A DNA stretch of 6,706 bases from contig JAIROF010000182.1 of NCBI GenBank assembly GCA_031257655.1, positions 1-6,706 on the forward strand. The letters are read 5' to 3'. The notes beneath the pieces were generated by a model that saw only the letters and a list, made by a program, of their open reading frames with translations, was not told where the DNA came from and ran no database searches. Position numbers and translations under genes: made by a program. Shown piece by piece: positions 1 to 6,412 of this stretch. The first letter of the stretch is position 1. Every line of letters begins with the position of its first letter. This DNA comes from Prevotellaceae bacterium. Lineage in GTDB: Bacteria > Bacteroidota > Bacteroidia > Bacteroidales > UBA932.

Positions 1-57
1 CAAAACAACCTCAGTAGCAGAGAGATATAATAGAAATAACAACCTCATTAACCTCAT
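1..57 (-). CDS. Possible partial gene start at left edge, signal-peptide-like N-terminus
   Basis: A leftward reading frame starts at ATG 57-55 and stays open to the window edge (19 codons). It reads MRLMRLLFLLYLSATEVVL: two arginines followed by a leucine-rich hydrophobic stretch, as expected for the start of a secreted or membrane protein. A second in-frame ATG lies at 48-46, inside a duplicated 9-bp motif (acctcatta). The bases just upstream are A/T-rich, which suits Bacteroidota translation starts, where Shine-Dalgarno sites are weak. The frame is open upstream for 14 more codons to a TGA, but with no other ATG. A leftward promoter-like site lies about 215 bp upstream. With only 19 residues visible, no family can be named and chance is a real possibility. 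Confidence 0.27.
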   Translation of the reverse strand, partial: MRLMRLLFLLYLSATEVVL

Positions 58-126
58 TAATGTAAATGATTTATAATCAGCACAATACTTGCCGCATCAT
101 ACAATTTATGACATCACCCCCTTCCC

Positions 127-203
127 TTAGTAAACTCCGCTTTTGGTAAACTCCGCTTTTGCCTCAGCCGCAAGCCGTGTTTTTGGGCTTTTTAGAGGTT
201 CCC
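127..203 (+). repeat. Dispersed intergenic repeat, lone left-side copy
   Basis: This stretch matches the 62-bp tandem repeat at 6075-6198 in the same orientation. Shared blocks include aaactccgcttttgcctcag, ccgcaagcc and tttttagaggttccc. It carries a 16-bp internal duplication of the 'gtaaactccgctttt' part (about 130-145 and 146-161), which makes it longer than the right-hand copies. No convincing ORF crosses it. It lies between the leftward promoter-like site at 274-304 and the possible gene start at 57, so it would be in that gene's 5' leader, antisense to the orientation given here. Confidence 0.8.
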
Positions 204-555
204 TTATTTACACAGGAGTATTATTAGCAGAACTTGTGATTATGAATATTCTTGTTTAAAAAAAAGTTGAGGGCAAATTTACATGAAAGATTTTAGAATA
301 ACAAGGGTTGACACGGAGCGATTCTGCCAAAAAACCAAAATGCCATTAACGTATCGGTCGCCCATCGCCATGCTTACAGGCTATAAATCAACGCAAGTGC
401 GCATTCGCCATCGAGCTTCGCAAAAACTTTATTTTTATATCATTAATATTTTTTACGACAACTGATGTTTTTATGGATAAGCTTTTGGCGGCCAACGATA
501 GCCGGGCGCTACTTTAGGGGCTGTCAATAAATAAACATTTCATTTCCGGATTACC
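204..555. other. Gene-poor stretch with no convincing feature except one promoter-like site
   Basis: I see no convincing gene here. A 60-codon frame at 283-465 begins inside the promoter-like site at 274-304, has an unremarkable composition, resembles no family I know, and is followed by A/T-rich non-coding DNA; I treat it as chance. The sequence at 517-525 (ggggctgtc) resembles the end of several insertion sequence families, but no matching opposite end or transposase is present. Confidence 0.5.
274..304 (-). promoter_or_regulatory. Leftward Bacteroidota-type promoter
   Basis: On the minus strand, TTG (304-302) is followed after exactly 20 nt by TAAATTTG (281-274), which fits the Bacteroidota consensus of -33 TTTG and -7 TAnnTTTG. 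The same layout, TTG-N20-TAAGTTTG, occurs before the nuclease gene at 5828-5798, and the two sites also share most of the adjacent spacer (catgaaa on the plus strand). It would drive leftward transcription towards the possible gene start at position 57, with a leader of roughly 210 nt containing the repeat at 127-203. The site is inferred from motif only. Confidence 0.5.
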
Positions 556-746
556 TTGCTTCGCACCTCGCAACTCCTTATTGATGATGGTCGCCGGAAC
601 ATGGTCGGCCGGAACATGGTCGCCGCACGCGACGACCCTACAAATGGTCGCCGTGAATGGTCGCCGCACGCGACGACCCTACAAATGGTCGATGTGTGTA
701 GGGTCGTGGCGTGCCGCGACCATCATTGTTGCGAGGCACGAAACAA
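556..746. repeat. MITE-like or REP-like composite palindromic element
   Basis: A compact element of about 191 bp. Outer arms 556-574 and 728-746 are inverted repeats matching at 16 of 19 positions. Next inward, 584-593 and 717-726 match perfectly (10 of 10). The interior holds two identical 28-bp units (616-643 and 657-684), each followed by a 13-bp segment starting atggtcg, giving a 41-bp period, plus two 15-bp variants at 586-600 and 601-615. A 27-bp inverted copy at 697-723 matches 657-683 at 25 of 27 positions across a 13-nt loop. Each unit is itself an imperfect palindrome (ggtcg...cgacc). It begins 26 bp beyond the stop codon of the phosphohydrolase gene, so the operon transcript would end in a strong hairpin here. 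It contains no transposase and no T-run typical of an intrinsic terminator. Confidence 0.8.
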
Positions 747-771
747 AGCACCCTTAAAATTCAGCATTTGG

Positions 772-2847
772 CTATTCAGCTATTCTGTCGTGGTAGATAT
801 TTTGGAGCTTTTTCTTGAAGATTGCCTTTGCGGTGCTTATGTCGTTGAAGGTAAGGTCGGTGTTTTCCAGCATTTTTCCGTCCATTTTGGAGGCAATAAC
901 GCTTTCTACTAAACCGCTAATGGTTTCGGGTGTGAACTTTGTGAGGGTTCTCGAGGCGGCCTCTACGGCGTCGGCCATCATGAGGATGCCCTGCTCCTTT
1001 GAGGTAGGGTTTGGCCCCGGGTAGTGAAACGCCGAAAAGTCGGTGGCGTCGGGGTATTTTTCTTTGTAGAGGCGGTAAAAGTACCCCACCGGCGAAGTCC
1101 CGTGGTGGGTTCTGATAAAGCGAACGATGGCTTCGGGGAGGCGGTTTTTGCGGGCAATAGCCACGCCGTCGGCTACGTGTCGCACAATGATGCGCGCGCT
1201 CTCCTCCGGGTCGAGGCGCTTGTGGGGTGAAAATGCCGCCACCTGATTTTCGATAAAGTAGGTAGGGTTGTTCATCTTCCCGATGTCGTGGTATAGCGCG
1301 CCCGCTCTCACCAGCAGGGGGTTTCCTCCAATTTGGCGCACGGCGCTTTCGGCCAGGTTTGCCACCTGGAGGCTGTGCTGAAAGGTAGCCGGCGCCACCT
1401 CTGCCAGCGTTCGCAGCAGGGTGTTGTTGGTATCCGAAATTTCCATGAGGGTGCTGTCGGAGGTAAAGCCGAATAATTTTTCAAAAACGTACACCAGCTG
1501 CTGCATGGCTATCACCAGCGCCGCGTTGATGGCAAACCAGAGGTAAATTCTCCACTCGCCCACAAGGCTTCCGTCTTTGATGAGCGTGAGGGTGATGTAA
1601 ACGAGGCCGTAGATGGCAAAAATGAGGGCGGCCGTGCGGTAGAGCTTGCTTCGGCGGTAGATGTCTTTGCTGCTGTAGGTGGCGCCAAAGCCAACAAAGC
1701 CGGTGATGAGGCAAAACTCAAAGCTGTTGGGCACAATAAAAGCCGCGAGCATGGTGGTGACAAAGTGGGTAACCAGCGCCAGCTTGGCGTCAAAAAAGGT
1801 GCAGATGAAAATGGGGAGAACGGCAAAGGGAATGATGTAAACGCTGGCAATATCCGTCCGGCTAATCCAGAGGGTGAGGAGGAAAAATGCGGTTACCATG
1901 AGCATCAGGAAGGCGTTTTTCTTAAAGCTGATGGGTTTTTTTTCGGCCAGCAAAAAGATGTAGAGGTAGAGCGCCGCCACAAAGAAGAGGGTGAGGAGGA
2001 GCTGGCCTGTCATGAGGAGCCACTTGCTTCCGGCGTACCCTACCCGCTGCTCGTACTCTCGCCTAAAGGAGGAGAGCATGCTGAAGGTGTTGGTGCTTAT
2101 CACCTCACCCTGGGCCACAATTTGCTGCCCTGCGGTTACCATTCCCTGGGTGGGCGATATTGCCGCCATTCGCTGCTCGAGCGCCTGCGCCGTTATCCGC
2201 TCGTTGAAGCGGAGGTTTGGCTTGAGAAAGCTTTGCACGTCGAGCTTTCTGAAAAAGGTTTGCTCTGCCGGGTTTTCGCTCCACATAGGCTGCAGGCGGC
2301 TGGAGAGGTAGAGGTATGCGCTCTGCGGGGTAAAGCACTCCTCCCTTGGGCAGTCCGTTGCCAGGTGTCCGCTGAGCACGGTCAGCGTTGCTCCGGGGGC
2401 GCTGAGGTACCCCTCTGCCACGGAGTTTGGCTCGCGTATTCCCTTTCTGTAAATAAACTTGAGGTGCGCCTGCATGGCCGGCAGGATTCTGGTGGTAAGG
2501 TTGTGCTGGCTGTACTGCGAGAGGCCGCCGTGGTCGGGGCTGGTGTAGGTGGTGCGCAGCGAGGCGCGAAAGGTAGCGACCAGGTCCGAGCGCTGCACGT
2601 AGTACACGCTGCTGTCGCGGTCGTAGTAGGGCGTTACGGAGCTTAGCGCCTGCCGTTTTTCGTTGGCCAGCTCCTGCTCGGCTTTGTAAATGGGAAAGTC
2701 AAAGGGGGCGTAGAGCGTTTTATGCGCCCACATTTTTCCCTGCTGAAATTCGTACTGAAATTTTCCTTCGCGCGGCAGCAGGGTTACGATGCAGAGCACC
2801 GCCGCAAGGAAGGGAATCAGGTGCCGGTATTTTTTTAAAAATTCCAT
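772..2847 (-). CDS. pgpH: 7TM-HD membrane phosphohydrolase, PgpH-type c-di-AMP phosphodiesterase
   Basis: A 691-residue membrane protein of the 7TM-HD family, whose characterised member PgpH (Listeria) hydrolyses cyclic di-AMP to pApA. Layout: one N-terminal membrane helix (about 8-26), an extracytoplasmic domain of about 250 residues (27-275, the 7TMR-HDED type), seven membrane helices (about 277-300, 311-328, 333-350, 354-372, 376-391, 402-424, 433-456), then a cytoplasmic HD domain (about 480-680). All expected metal and catalytic residues are visible: H491 (FQHSLQVANLAE), H520-D521 (YHDIGK), H556 (IIVRHV), H581-H582 (THHGT) and D626 (MMADAVEAASR), so the enzyme should be active. C166 and C171 in the outer domain could form a disulfide. 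Length is normal for the family. The ATG at 2847 is followed directly by the first membrane helix. It lies 9 nt downstream of the nuclease gene with no clear promoter of its own, so it is probably co-transcribed. The family is firm; the c-di-AMP substrate is inferred from relatives. Confidence 0.95.
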   Translation of the reverse strand: MEFLKKYRHLIPFLAAVLCIVTLLPREGKFQYEFQQGKMWAHKTLYAPFDFPIYKAEQELANEKRQALSSVTPYYDRDSSVYYVQRSDLVATFRASLRTTYTSPDHGGLSQYSQHNLTTRILPAMQAHLKFIYRKGIREPNSVAEGYLSAPGATLTVLSGHLATDCPREECFTPQSAYLYLSSRLQPMWSENPAEQTFFRKLDVQSFLKPNLRFNERITAQALEQRMAAISPTQGMVTAGQQIVAQGEVISTNTFSMLSSFRREYEQRVGYAGSKWLLMTGQLLLTLFFVAALYLYIFLLAEKKPISFKKNAFLMLMVTAFFLLTLWISRTDIASVYIIPFAVLPIFICTFFDAKLALVTHFVTTMLAAFIVPNSFEFCLITGFVGFGATYSSKDIYRRSKLYRTAALIFAIYGLVYITLTLIKDGSLVGEWRIYLWFAINAALVIAMQQLVYVFEKLFGFTSDSTLMEISDTNNTLLRTLAEVAPATFQHSLQVANLAESAVRQIGGNPLLVRAGALYHDIGKMNNPTYFIENQVAAFSPHKRLDPEESARIIVRHVADGVAIARKNRLPEAIVRFIRTHHGTSPVGYFYRLYKEKYPDATDFSAFHYPGPNPTSKEQGILMMADAVEAASRTLTKFTPETISGLVESVIASKMDGKMLENTDLTFNDISTAKAIFKKKLQNIYHDRIAE

Positions 2848-2856
2848 GTTGTATAG

Positions 2857-5793
2857 CTATAGTTGACGGTGACAAATTTCGTTGTAGGGGCACAGCGCGC
2901 AGGTTTCCGCTTCGCTGGTTTGCACAAATGGCAGCGCGAGGTCGAACATTTCGGAGAGCTTGCCGCAGAGGAGCTCCTCGAAGCGCGGCAGGAGGGGCGT
3001 AACGTCGTCTACGGCGGCGTATCCCGCTCCGCTTTTCAGCTTAATGCTGCCGTCGAAGTCGCTTTTGCAGATGCTGCGGACGAAGAGGAGCATGGGGGTT
3101 ACGGCGGCGGCGCTGGTCTGTCGGCGCAGGATGGAGGAGTAGAGCAGCGTTTGCAGGATTTCGGGGCGTCGCTCCGCCTCCTTCTCCGAAAAGAGGGCGT
3201 CAACCGACAGGAGCTTCATTTTTTTGCCGTTTAGGCTGCTGCCGGTTTTGTAGTCAACAATCCGGATGCCGCCGGGCAGGGCGTCTACTCGGTCGACGTA
3301 GCCTTTGAAGCAGACCGCGCTGCCCGCTTCGCCGTTGTTGAGGTGGAGGCGGTGCTCAACGGGCGCCTCCAGCCCCGAAATGGCGAACGGCGCCCGGCGC
3401 ATGTCGTAGCGCAGCATCTCCTCTACGTACGTTAGCACGGTTTCTTTTAGCATGAAGAGCTTTCCGTTTCGCGCAATTTCTGCGACTTCCTGCTCGTCGC
3501 TAAAAATTTCTTTTGCGGTTTGCGCTTCCGCCAGCGCCATGAGGGCCGGCCTGCTCTTCAGGAGCGCCTCGATGTCCGCCGCGGCAATGCTTTTGCCGAG
3601 GAATGGGGTGTATATCGCCTGCATGGCGCGGTGAAAAATGTTTCCCAGCGTTCGTCCGCCTACCTCTTCGTCCACCTCCTCCGGCTCTCTCAGGCGCGCG
3701 ATTTGGGCAAAGTAGAACTTGAGGGGGCATGCGATGTAGCTGTTGATGGAGCTGGCCGAAATAGCCCGCTGTCCGTTGTCCAGAAATTCGGCGAGGATTT
3801 CGGCCACCTTTCCGGTTTTCTCCACCGCTATGGGCTTTGGCGGGGTGTGCGTCACGCTGTACGACACGCTCCGCTCGGTGAGGCTGTGGGGGCACTCCAT
3901 CATCAGCTGGCGGAGGTATCGGCTCATTTCGCCGCTGCGCGCATCGCCGCCCTGCCGGTTGTAGACCAGGCGCACCCTTTTGGCCCGCTGCAGCAGCCGG
4001 TAGAAGCAGTAGGCATAGGTTGCCTCGTGGTGGTCGGCGGTGGGCAGCCCAAATCCCCGGCGCAGGTTGTAGGGGATGAGCGAGGGGAGGGGTTCGCCGC
4101 GCGGGAAGACGTCGTCGTTGAGCGAAAGTATCACCAGGTTTTCAAAGTCCAGGGTTCTGGTTTCCAAAATACCCATGAGCTGCAACCCCGCCACCGGCTC
4201 ACCCTCAAACGGGATGCGGAGGCTCTTGAGCGCGCTGCGCAGGATGGCGAGAAAGACGGGCAGCTCCGGCTTCATTTCGCATTCGCGGAGCGCGTCGGCT
4301 ATCTGGTTGAGCGCCCTGTAGGCGCAGGCCACGTATTCGCGCCGCAGCTTGCTGTCGAGGGTATCCTCGGCGGTTTCGGTGGTGGCAATGGCCTGCATCA
4401 GGCTGTGCAGCAGCGCCAGGAAGTCGCTGGGCGTTGGCAGCAGGGCAAAGAGGCGGCTTACGGGGAAGCGCGCCCGGCTACCCTCCTCCGGGAGGAGGTC
4501 TTGGGCGGTTGCGTACACGCGGTTTTGGCGGACAATTTTGCTGCACAGGGCGCGGGCGTCTCTCCCGGCCACCATGCGGATGTACTGGTGCTGTAGCAGC
4601 GCAAGCACGTCCTTGTGGTAGAACCGCTGGGGCTGGTTTTCGGTTTTTCGCGCGCCCCTGTGGAGGCGTATGAGGAGCTCCACCAAGCTGTACATGGGGG
4701 TTTGCGCCAGGGGGTATCCCATCGTTACGTTGAGCGCCTCGGTTTCGGGCGGCAGGGAGTAGAGGGTTGGGATGAGCAAGCCTTCGTCGGCGAGGACAAT
4801 GGCGGTGCGGCGGTCGAGCGGCTCACCGCCGCACGCTTCGCCCAGCAGCGTTGGCAGCAGCTTGGCTTGCAGCACATCCGAGGTGGTGGCAATGACCTGT
4901 ATATCCTTTTTTTCGGCAAAGGGCGAGTAGGCTTCGCCCGGCGCTTCGTCCGAATCTACGGGCGGAAAATCGGCAAGGTTTTGCCGCATGAACATCCCCG
5001 CCTCCTGGCGCTTGCTGCCGACGTAGTATGGGTCGCAGTCCCAAAAGAACTCGGCGCGCTGCTCCTGCTGCAGGTGGCGCAGCAAGGTTTTTTCGCATTC
5101 GTTGAGGGCGTTGAAGCCAATGAAGACAAAGCGCTCTGCGCCGAAGTCGAAGCCGTTTTTGAGCAAGGCTTCGGCGCCTTCGCGGTATATCATCCCCTGG
5201 TAGGCAAGCTTTTTTTTGCGCAGCGCTTGCCTCAGGTCGTAGTAGGTGGGCAGGAGGGCGCTCCAGAGCGAGGCAAAGTCGGCCTGCAAGCGCCCGTTTT
5301 CGCCGGGGGCAAAGTTTTTCCAGAAGGCCTGAATGGCGGCTCGCTGCGCCTTGCTCAGGAAGGCGAGGCGGCTGTCTATGTTTTTCAGCGCGGCGAGGTT
5401 CCTCAGCAGCGGGTCGACCTGCACGAGGTACTTGTCGAGCGCGTCGAAGTCGGCGAGCATCACCTCGCCCCAGGAGTAAAAATGCTCGAACGATTCCTCT
5501 GTGTCGCGGTTTTTTTTGTAGCTTTTGTAGAGCTCCGCCGCTAAGAGGTAGCGGTTGGCCTCGGTTAGCCCGCTGATGCGGGAAAAGATTTCGGCTACTC
5601 CCGCAGCCTTTGGCTGCCAAAGGGGACGGGTGAGCTGCTGCGAAAGGTATTCGGAGAAGTAGAGGTGGGCGCGCCGGCTGGGAAATACGAGCGTAAGCGA
5701 GCTGATTTGCTCGCCATACCTGCTGTACAGGCGGTGGGCGGTGCGCTCCAAAAAGGGGGCGTCTGGCCCTAACGGTTGCCGGTAAATTCCCAT
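2857..5793 (-). CDS. AddB-like PD-(D/E)XK exonuclease, Fe-S type, for double-strand break repair
   Basis: A 978-residue cytoplasmic protein related to AddB, the nuclease subunit of the AddAB (RecBCD-like) complex that resects double-strand DNA ends for RecA. The N-terminal part (about 30-600) is a degenerate UvrD-like helicase region. Where active helicases have a Walker A loop it has LVFPSRRA (35-42), with no GxGKT, so it should not hydrolyse ATP. The segment 535-563 (MGILETRTLDF then NDDVFP) matches the late helicase motifs of AddB proteins. The C-terminal nuclease (about 680-978) shows H721 (GNIFHRAMQ), D834 (GYVDRVD), D847 and K849 (IVDYKTG) and the Q881...Y885 motif. C689 and C965-x2-C968-x5-C974 reproduce the AddB four-cysteine iron-sulphur staple. 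The ATG at 5793 leaves only a short lead-in before the conserved N-terminal block and is the only early Met. It is first in a leftward operon with the phosphohydrolase. An AddA-type partner helicase, often adjacent, is absent here. Confidence 0.92.
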   Translation of the reverse strand: MGIYRQPLGPDAPFLERTAHRLYSRYGEQISSLTLVFPSRRAHLYFSEYLSQQLTRPLWQPKAAGVAEIFSRISGLTEANRYLLAAELYKSYKKNRDTEESFEHFYSWGEVMLADFDALDKYLVQVDPLLRNLAALKNIDSRLAFLSKAQRAAIQAFWKNFAPGENGRLQADFASLWSALLPTYYDLRQALRKKKLAYQGMIYREGAEALLKNGFDFGAERFVFIGFNALNECEKTLLRHLQQEQRAEFFWDCDPYYVGSKRQEAGMFMRQNLADFPPVDSDEAPGEAYSPFAEKKDIQVIATTSDVLQAKLLPTLLGEACGGEPLDRRTAIVLADEGLLIPTLYSLPPETEALNVTMGYPLAQTPMYSLVELLIRLHRGARKTENQPQRFYHKDVLALLQHQYIRMVAGRDARALCSKIVRQNRVYATAQDLLPEEGSRARFPVSRLFALLPTPSDFLALLHSLMQAIATTETAEDTLDSKLRREYVACAYRALNQIADALRECEMKPELPVFLAILRSALKSLRIPFEGEPVAGLQLMGILETRTLDFENLVILSLNDDVFPRGEPLPSLIPYNLRRGFGLPTADHHEATYAYCFYRLLQRAKRVRLVYNRQGGDARSGEMSRYLRQLMMECPHSLTERSVSYSVTHTPPKPIAVEKTGKVAEILAEFLDNGQRAISASSINSYIACPLKFYFAQIARLREPEEVDEEVGGRTLGNIFHRAMQAIYTPFLGKSIAAADIEALLKSRPALMALAEAQTAKEIFSDEQEVAEIARNGKLFMLKETVLTYVEEMLRYDMRRAPFAISGLEAPVEHRLHLNNGEAGSAVCFKGYVDRVDALPGGIRIVDYKTGSSLNGKKMKLLSVDALFSEKEAERRPEILQTLLYSSILRRQTSAAAVTPMLLFVRSICKSDFDGSIKLKSGAGYAAVDDVTPLLPRFEELLCGKLSEMFDLALPFVQTSEAETCALCPYNEICHRQL

Positions 5794-5797
5794 GACG

Positions 5798-5828
5798 CAA
5801 ACTTACATGAAAATTTTCAGGTGTACAA
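5798..5828 (-). promoter_or_regulatory. Leftward operon promoter, nearly leaderless
   Basis: On the minus strand, TTG (5828-5826) and TAAGTTTG (5805-5798) are separated by exactly 20 nt, fitting the Bacteroidota TTTG/TAnnTTTG pattern. The -7 element ends only 4 nt before the ATG of the nuclease gene (5793). Transcription normally starts a few bases past this element, so the mRNA would begin at or within about two bases of the start codon. It should drive both nuclease and phosphohydrolase genes. Motif evidence only. Confidence 0.6.
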
Positions 5829-5848
5829 GCGAAGAGTGAGGTTTGGGT

Positions 5849-5870
5849 GGCTATCGATAGCCGTTTTTTT
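5849..5870 (+). terminator. Perfect palindrome plus T-run, terminator-like or operator
   Basis: A perfect 14-bp palindrome, ggctatcgatagcc (5849-5862), is followed by G and seven T residues (5864-5870). Read on the plus strand it resembles a short intrinsic terminator with a 5-bp stem and TCGA loop. No plus-strand gene ends nearby, so it would only stop antisense transcripts leaving the operon. Alternatively it is an operator: it sits 20 bp upstream of the -33 element of the nuclease promoter, a usual place for an activator. The stem is short. Confidence 0.35.
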
Positions 5871-5900
5871 ATGGCAGGTTCATAAAAACCAAAAAAAATG

Positions 5901-6060
5901 CTGCGCTACGCTATATCGGCAAAATGCGCATTTGCTTTAGGCAACCTCTAAAAACCCCAAACTCTGCGCTACGCTCCCTCGACAAAATGCGCATTTACTT
6001 TAGGCAACCTCTAAAAACCCCAAACTCTGCGTTACGCTCCCTCGGCAAAGTGCGCATTTA
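5901..6060 (-). repeat. 63-bp tandem repeat, about 2.5 copies
   Basis: Two full copies (5921-5983 and 5984-6046) are nearly identical and are flanked by partial copies at 5901-5920 and 6047-6060. Each unit contains the perfect palindrome aaatgcgcattt (5922-5933, 5985-5996; one change in the third copy), then ggcaacctctaaaaacccc, then ctgcgctacgct. Its reverse complement aligns with the 62-bp repeat at 6075-6198, with a 15-nt perfect match (aacctctaaaaaccc against gggtttttagaggtt), so the two arrays belong to one family in opposite orientations. No coding potential is evident. Confidence 0.85.
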
Positions 6061-6074
6061 CTGCGCTCATTTAC

Positions 6075-6198
6075 TTTAGTAAACTCCGCTTTTGCCTCAG
6101 CCGCAAGCCTTGATTTTTGGGTTTTTAGAGGTTCCCTTTAGGGAACTCCGCTTTTGCCTCAGCGGCAAGCTGTGATTTTTGGGTTCTTAGAGGTTTCC
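6075..6198 (+). repeat. 62-bp tandem repeat, two copies, opposite orientation to the neighbouring array
   Basis: Two abutting units, 6075-6136 and 6137-6198, share actccgcttttgcctcag, the caagc block, gatttttgggtt and ttagaggtt. A hairpin gttccc-ttta-gggaac spans the junction (6131-6146). The same repeat occurs at 127-203 in the same orientation, about 5.9 kb away on the other side of the operon. Together with the inverted array at 5901-6060 it could form a long imperfect stem in single-stranded DNA or RNA. Confidence 0.85.
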
Positions 6199-6380
6199 AA
6201 CGATAAAAATGAGCGCTATAGCACAGGCAAAACGGATGTTCGCGGCACGGCGCACCGCAACGCCACAACCTCCCCTACTCAGCTCACGGTGAGCGGAGCA
6301 GCAAGCAAGCAAGCAATTTAAATTCCTGAGACATAGCAATTAAAAAAAATAGAATACAGCGATATTTAACACCTAAAAAT
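6199..6380. other. Intergenic spacer with small palindromes and a GCAA microrepeat
   Basis: No gene is supported here; a 27-codon frame from 6210 has no recognisable character. The stretch holds an odd-length palindrome gctcacggtgagc (6282-6294), four tandem GCAA units (6301-6316) and the palindrome aatttaaatt (6315-6324). It changes from G/C-rich (about 6235-6300) to strongly A/T-rich (6315-6390) just before the rightward promoter. Confidence 0.5.
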
Positions 6381-6412
6381 TTTGAAATTTGAGAAGTTAT
6401 GCCTTATCTTTG
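6381..6412 (+). promoter_or_regulatory. Rightward Bacteroidota-type promoter
   Basis: TTTG (6381-6384), then 20 nt, then TATCTTTG (6405-6412) is a full match to the Bacteroidota vegetative consensus TTTG-N19/20-TAnnTTTG, in an A/T-rich context. Transcription would start near 6417-6420 and run rightward into a leader of about 130 nt before the ATG at 6549. This is the best promoter match in the window. Confidence 0.65.

Noticed and set aside
283..465. 60-codon plus-strand ORF
   Set aside because: It starts inside a leftward promoter-like site, shows no family character, and has no clear promoter of its own.
517..530. ggggctgtcaataa, like the terminal inverted repeat of some insertion sequences
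   Set aside because: No matching opposite end, no transposase fragment and no target duplication are visible.
616..697. 28-bp direct repeats spaced by 13 bp, superficially like a CRISPR array
   Set aside because: Only two direct units, spacers of 13 bp are far too short, the spacers resemble the start of the repeat itself, and no cas gene is present.
556..912. 118-codon plus-strand ORF
   Set aside because: It reads through the palindromic element and then antisense into the end of the phosphohydrolase gene; the repeated residues simply translate the DNA repeats.
1765..2646. 293-codon ORF antisense to the phosphohydrolase gene
   Set aside because: It lies wholly opposite a clearly functional gene with all motifs intact; long antisense frames are expected in G/C-rich coding DNA.
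2775..2847. Lipoprotein signal around C19 of the phosphohydrolase
   Set aside because: The residue before the cysteine is leucine, not Ala, Gly or Ser, and the family uses this segment as a membrane helix.
4823..5800. 325-codon minus-strand ORF in another frame of the nuclease gene
   Set aside because: It is very rich in Arg, Pro and Ala, typical of an out-of-frame reading, and overlaps the conserved AddB-like frame.
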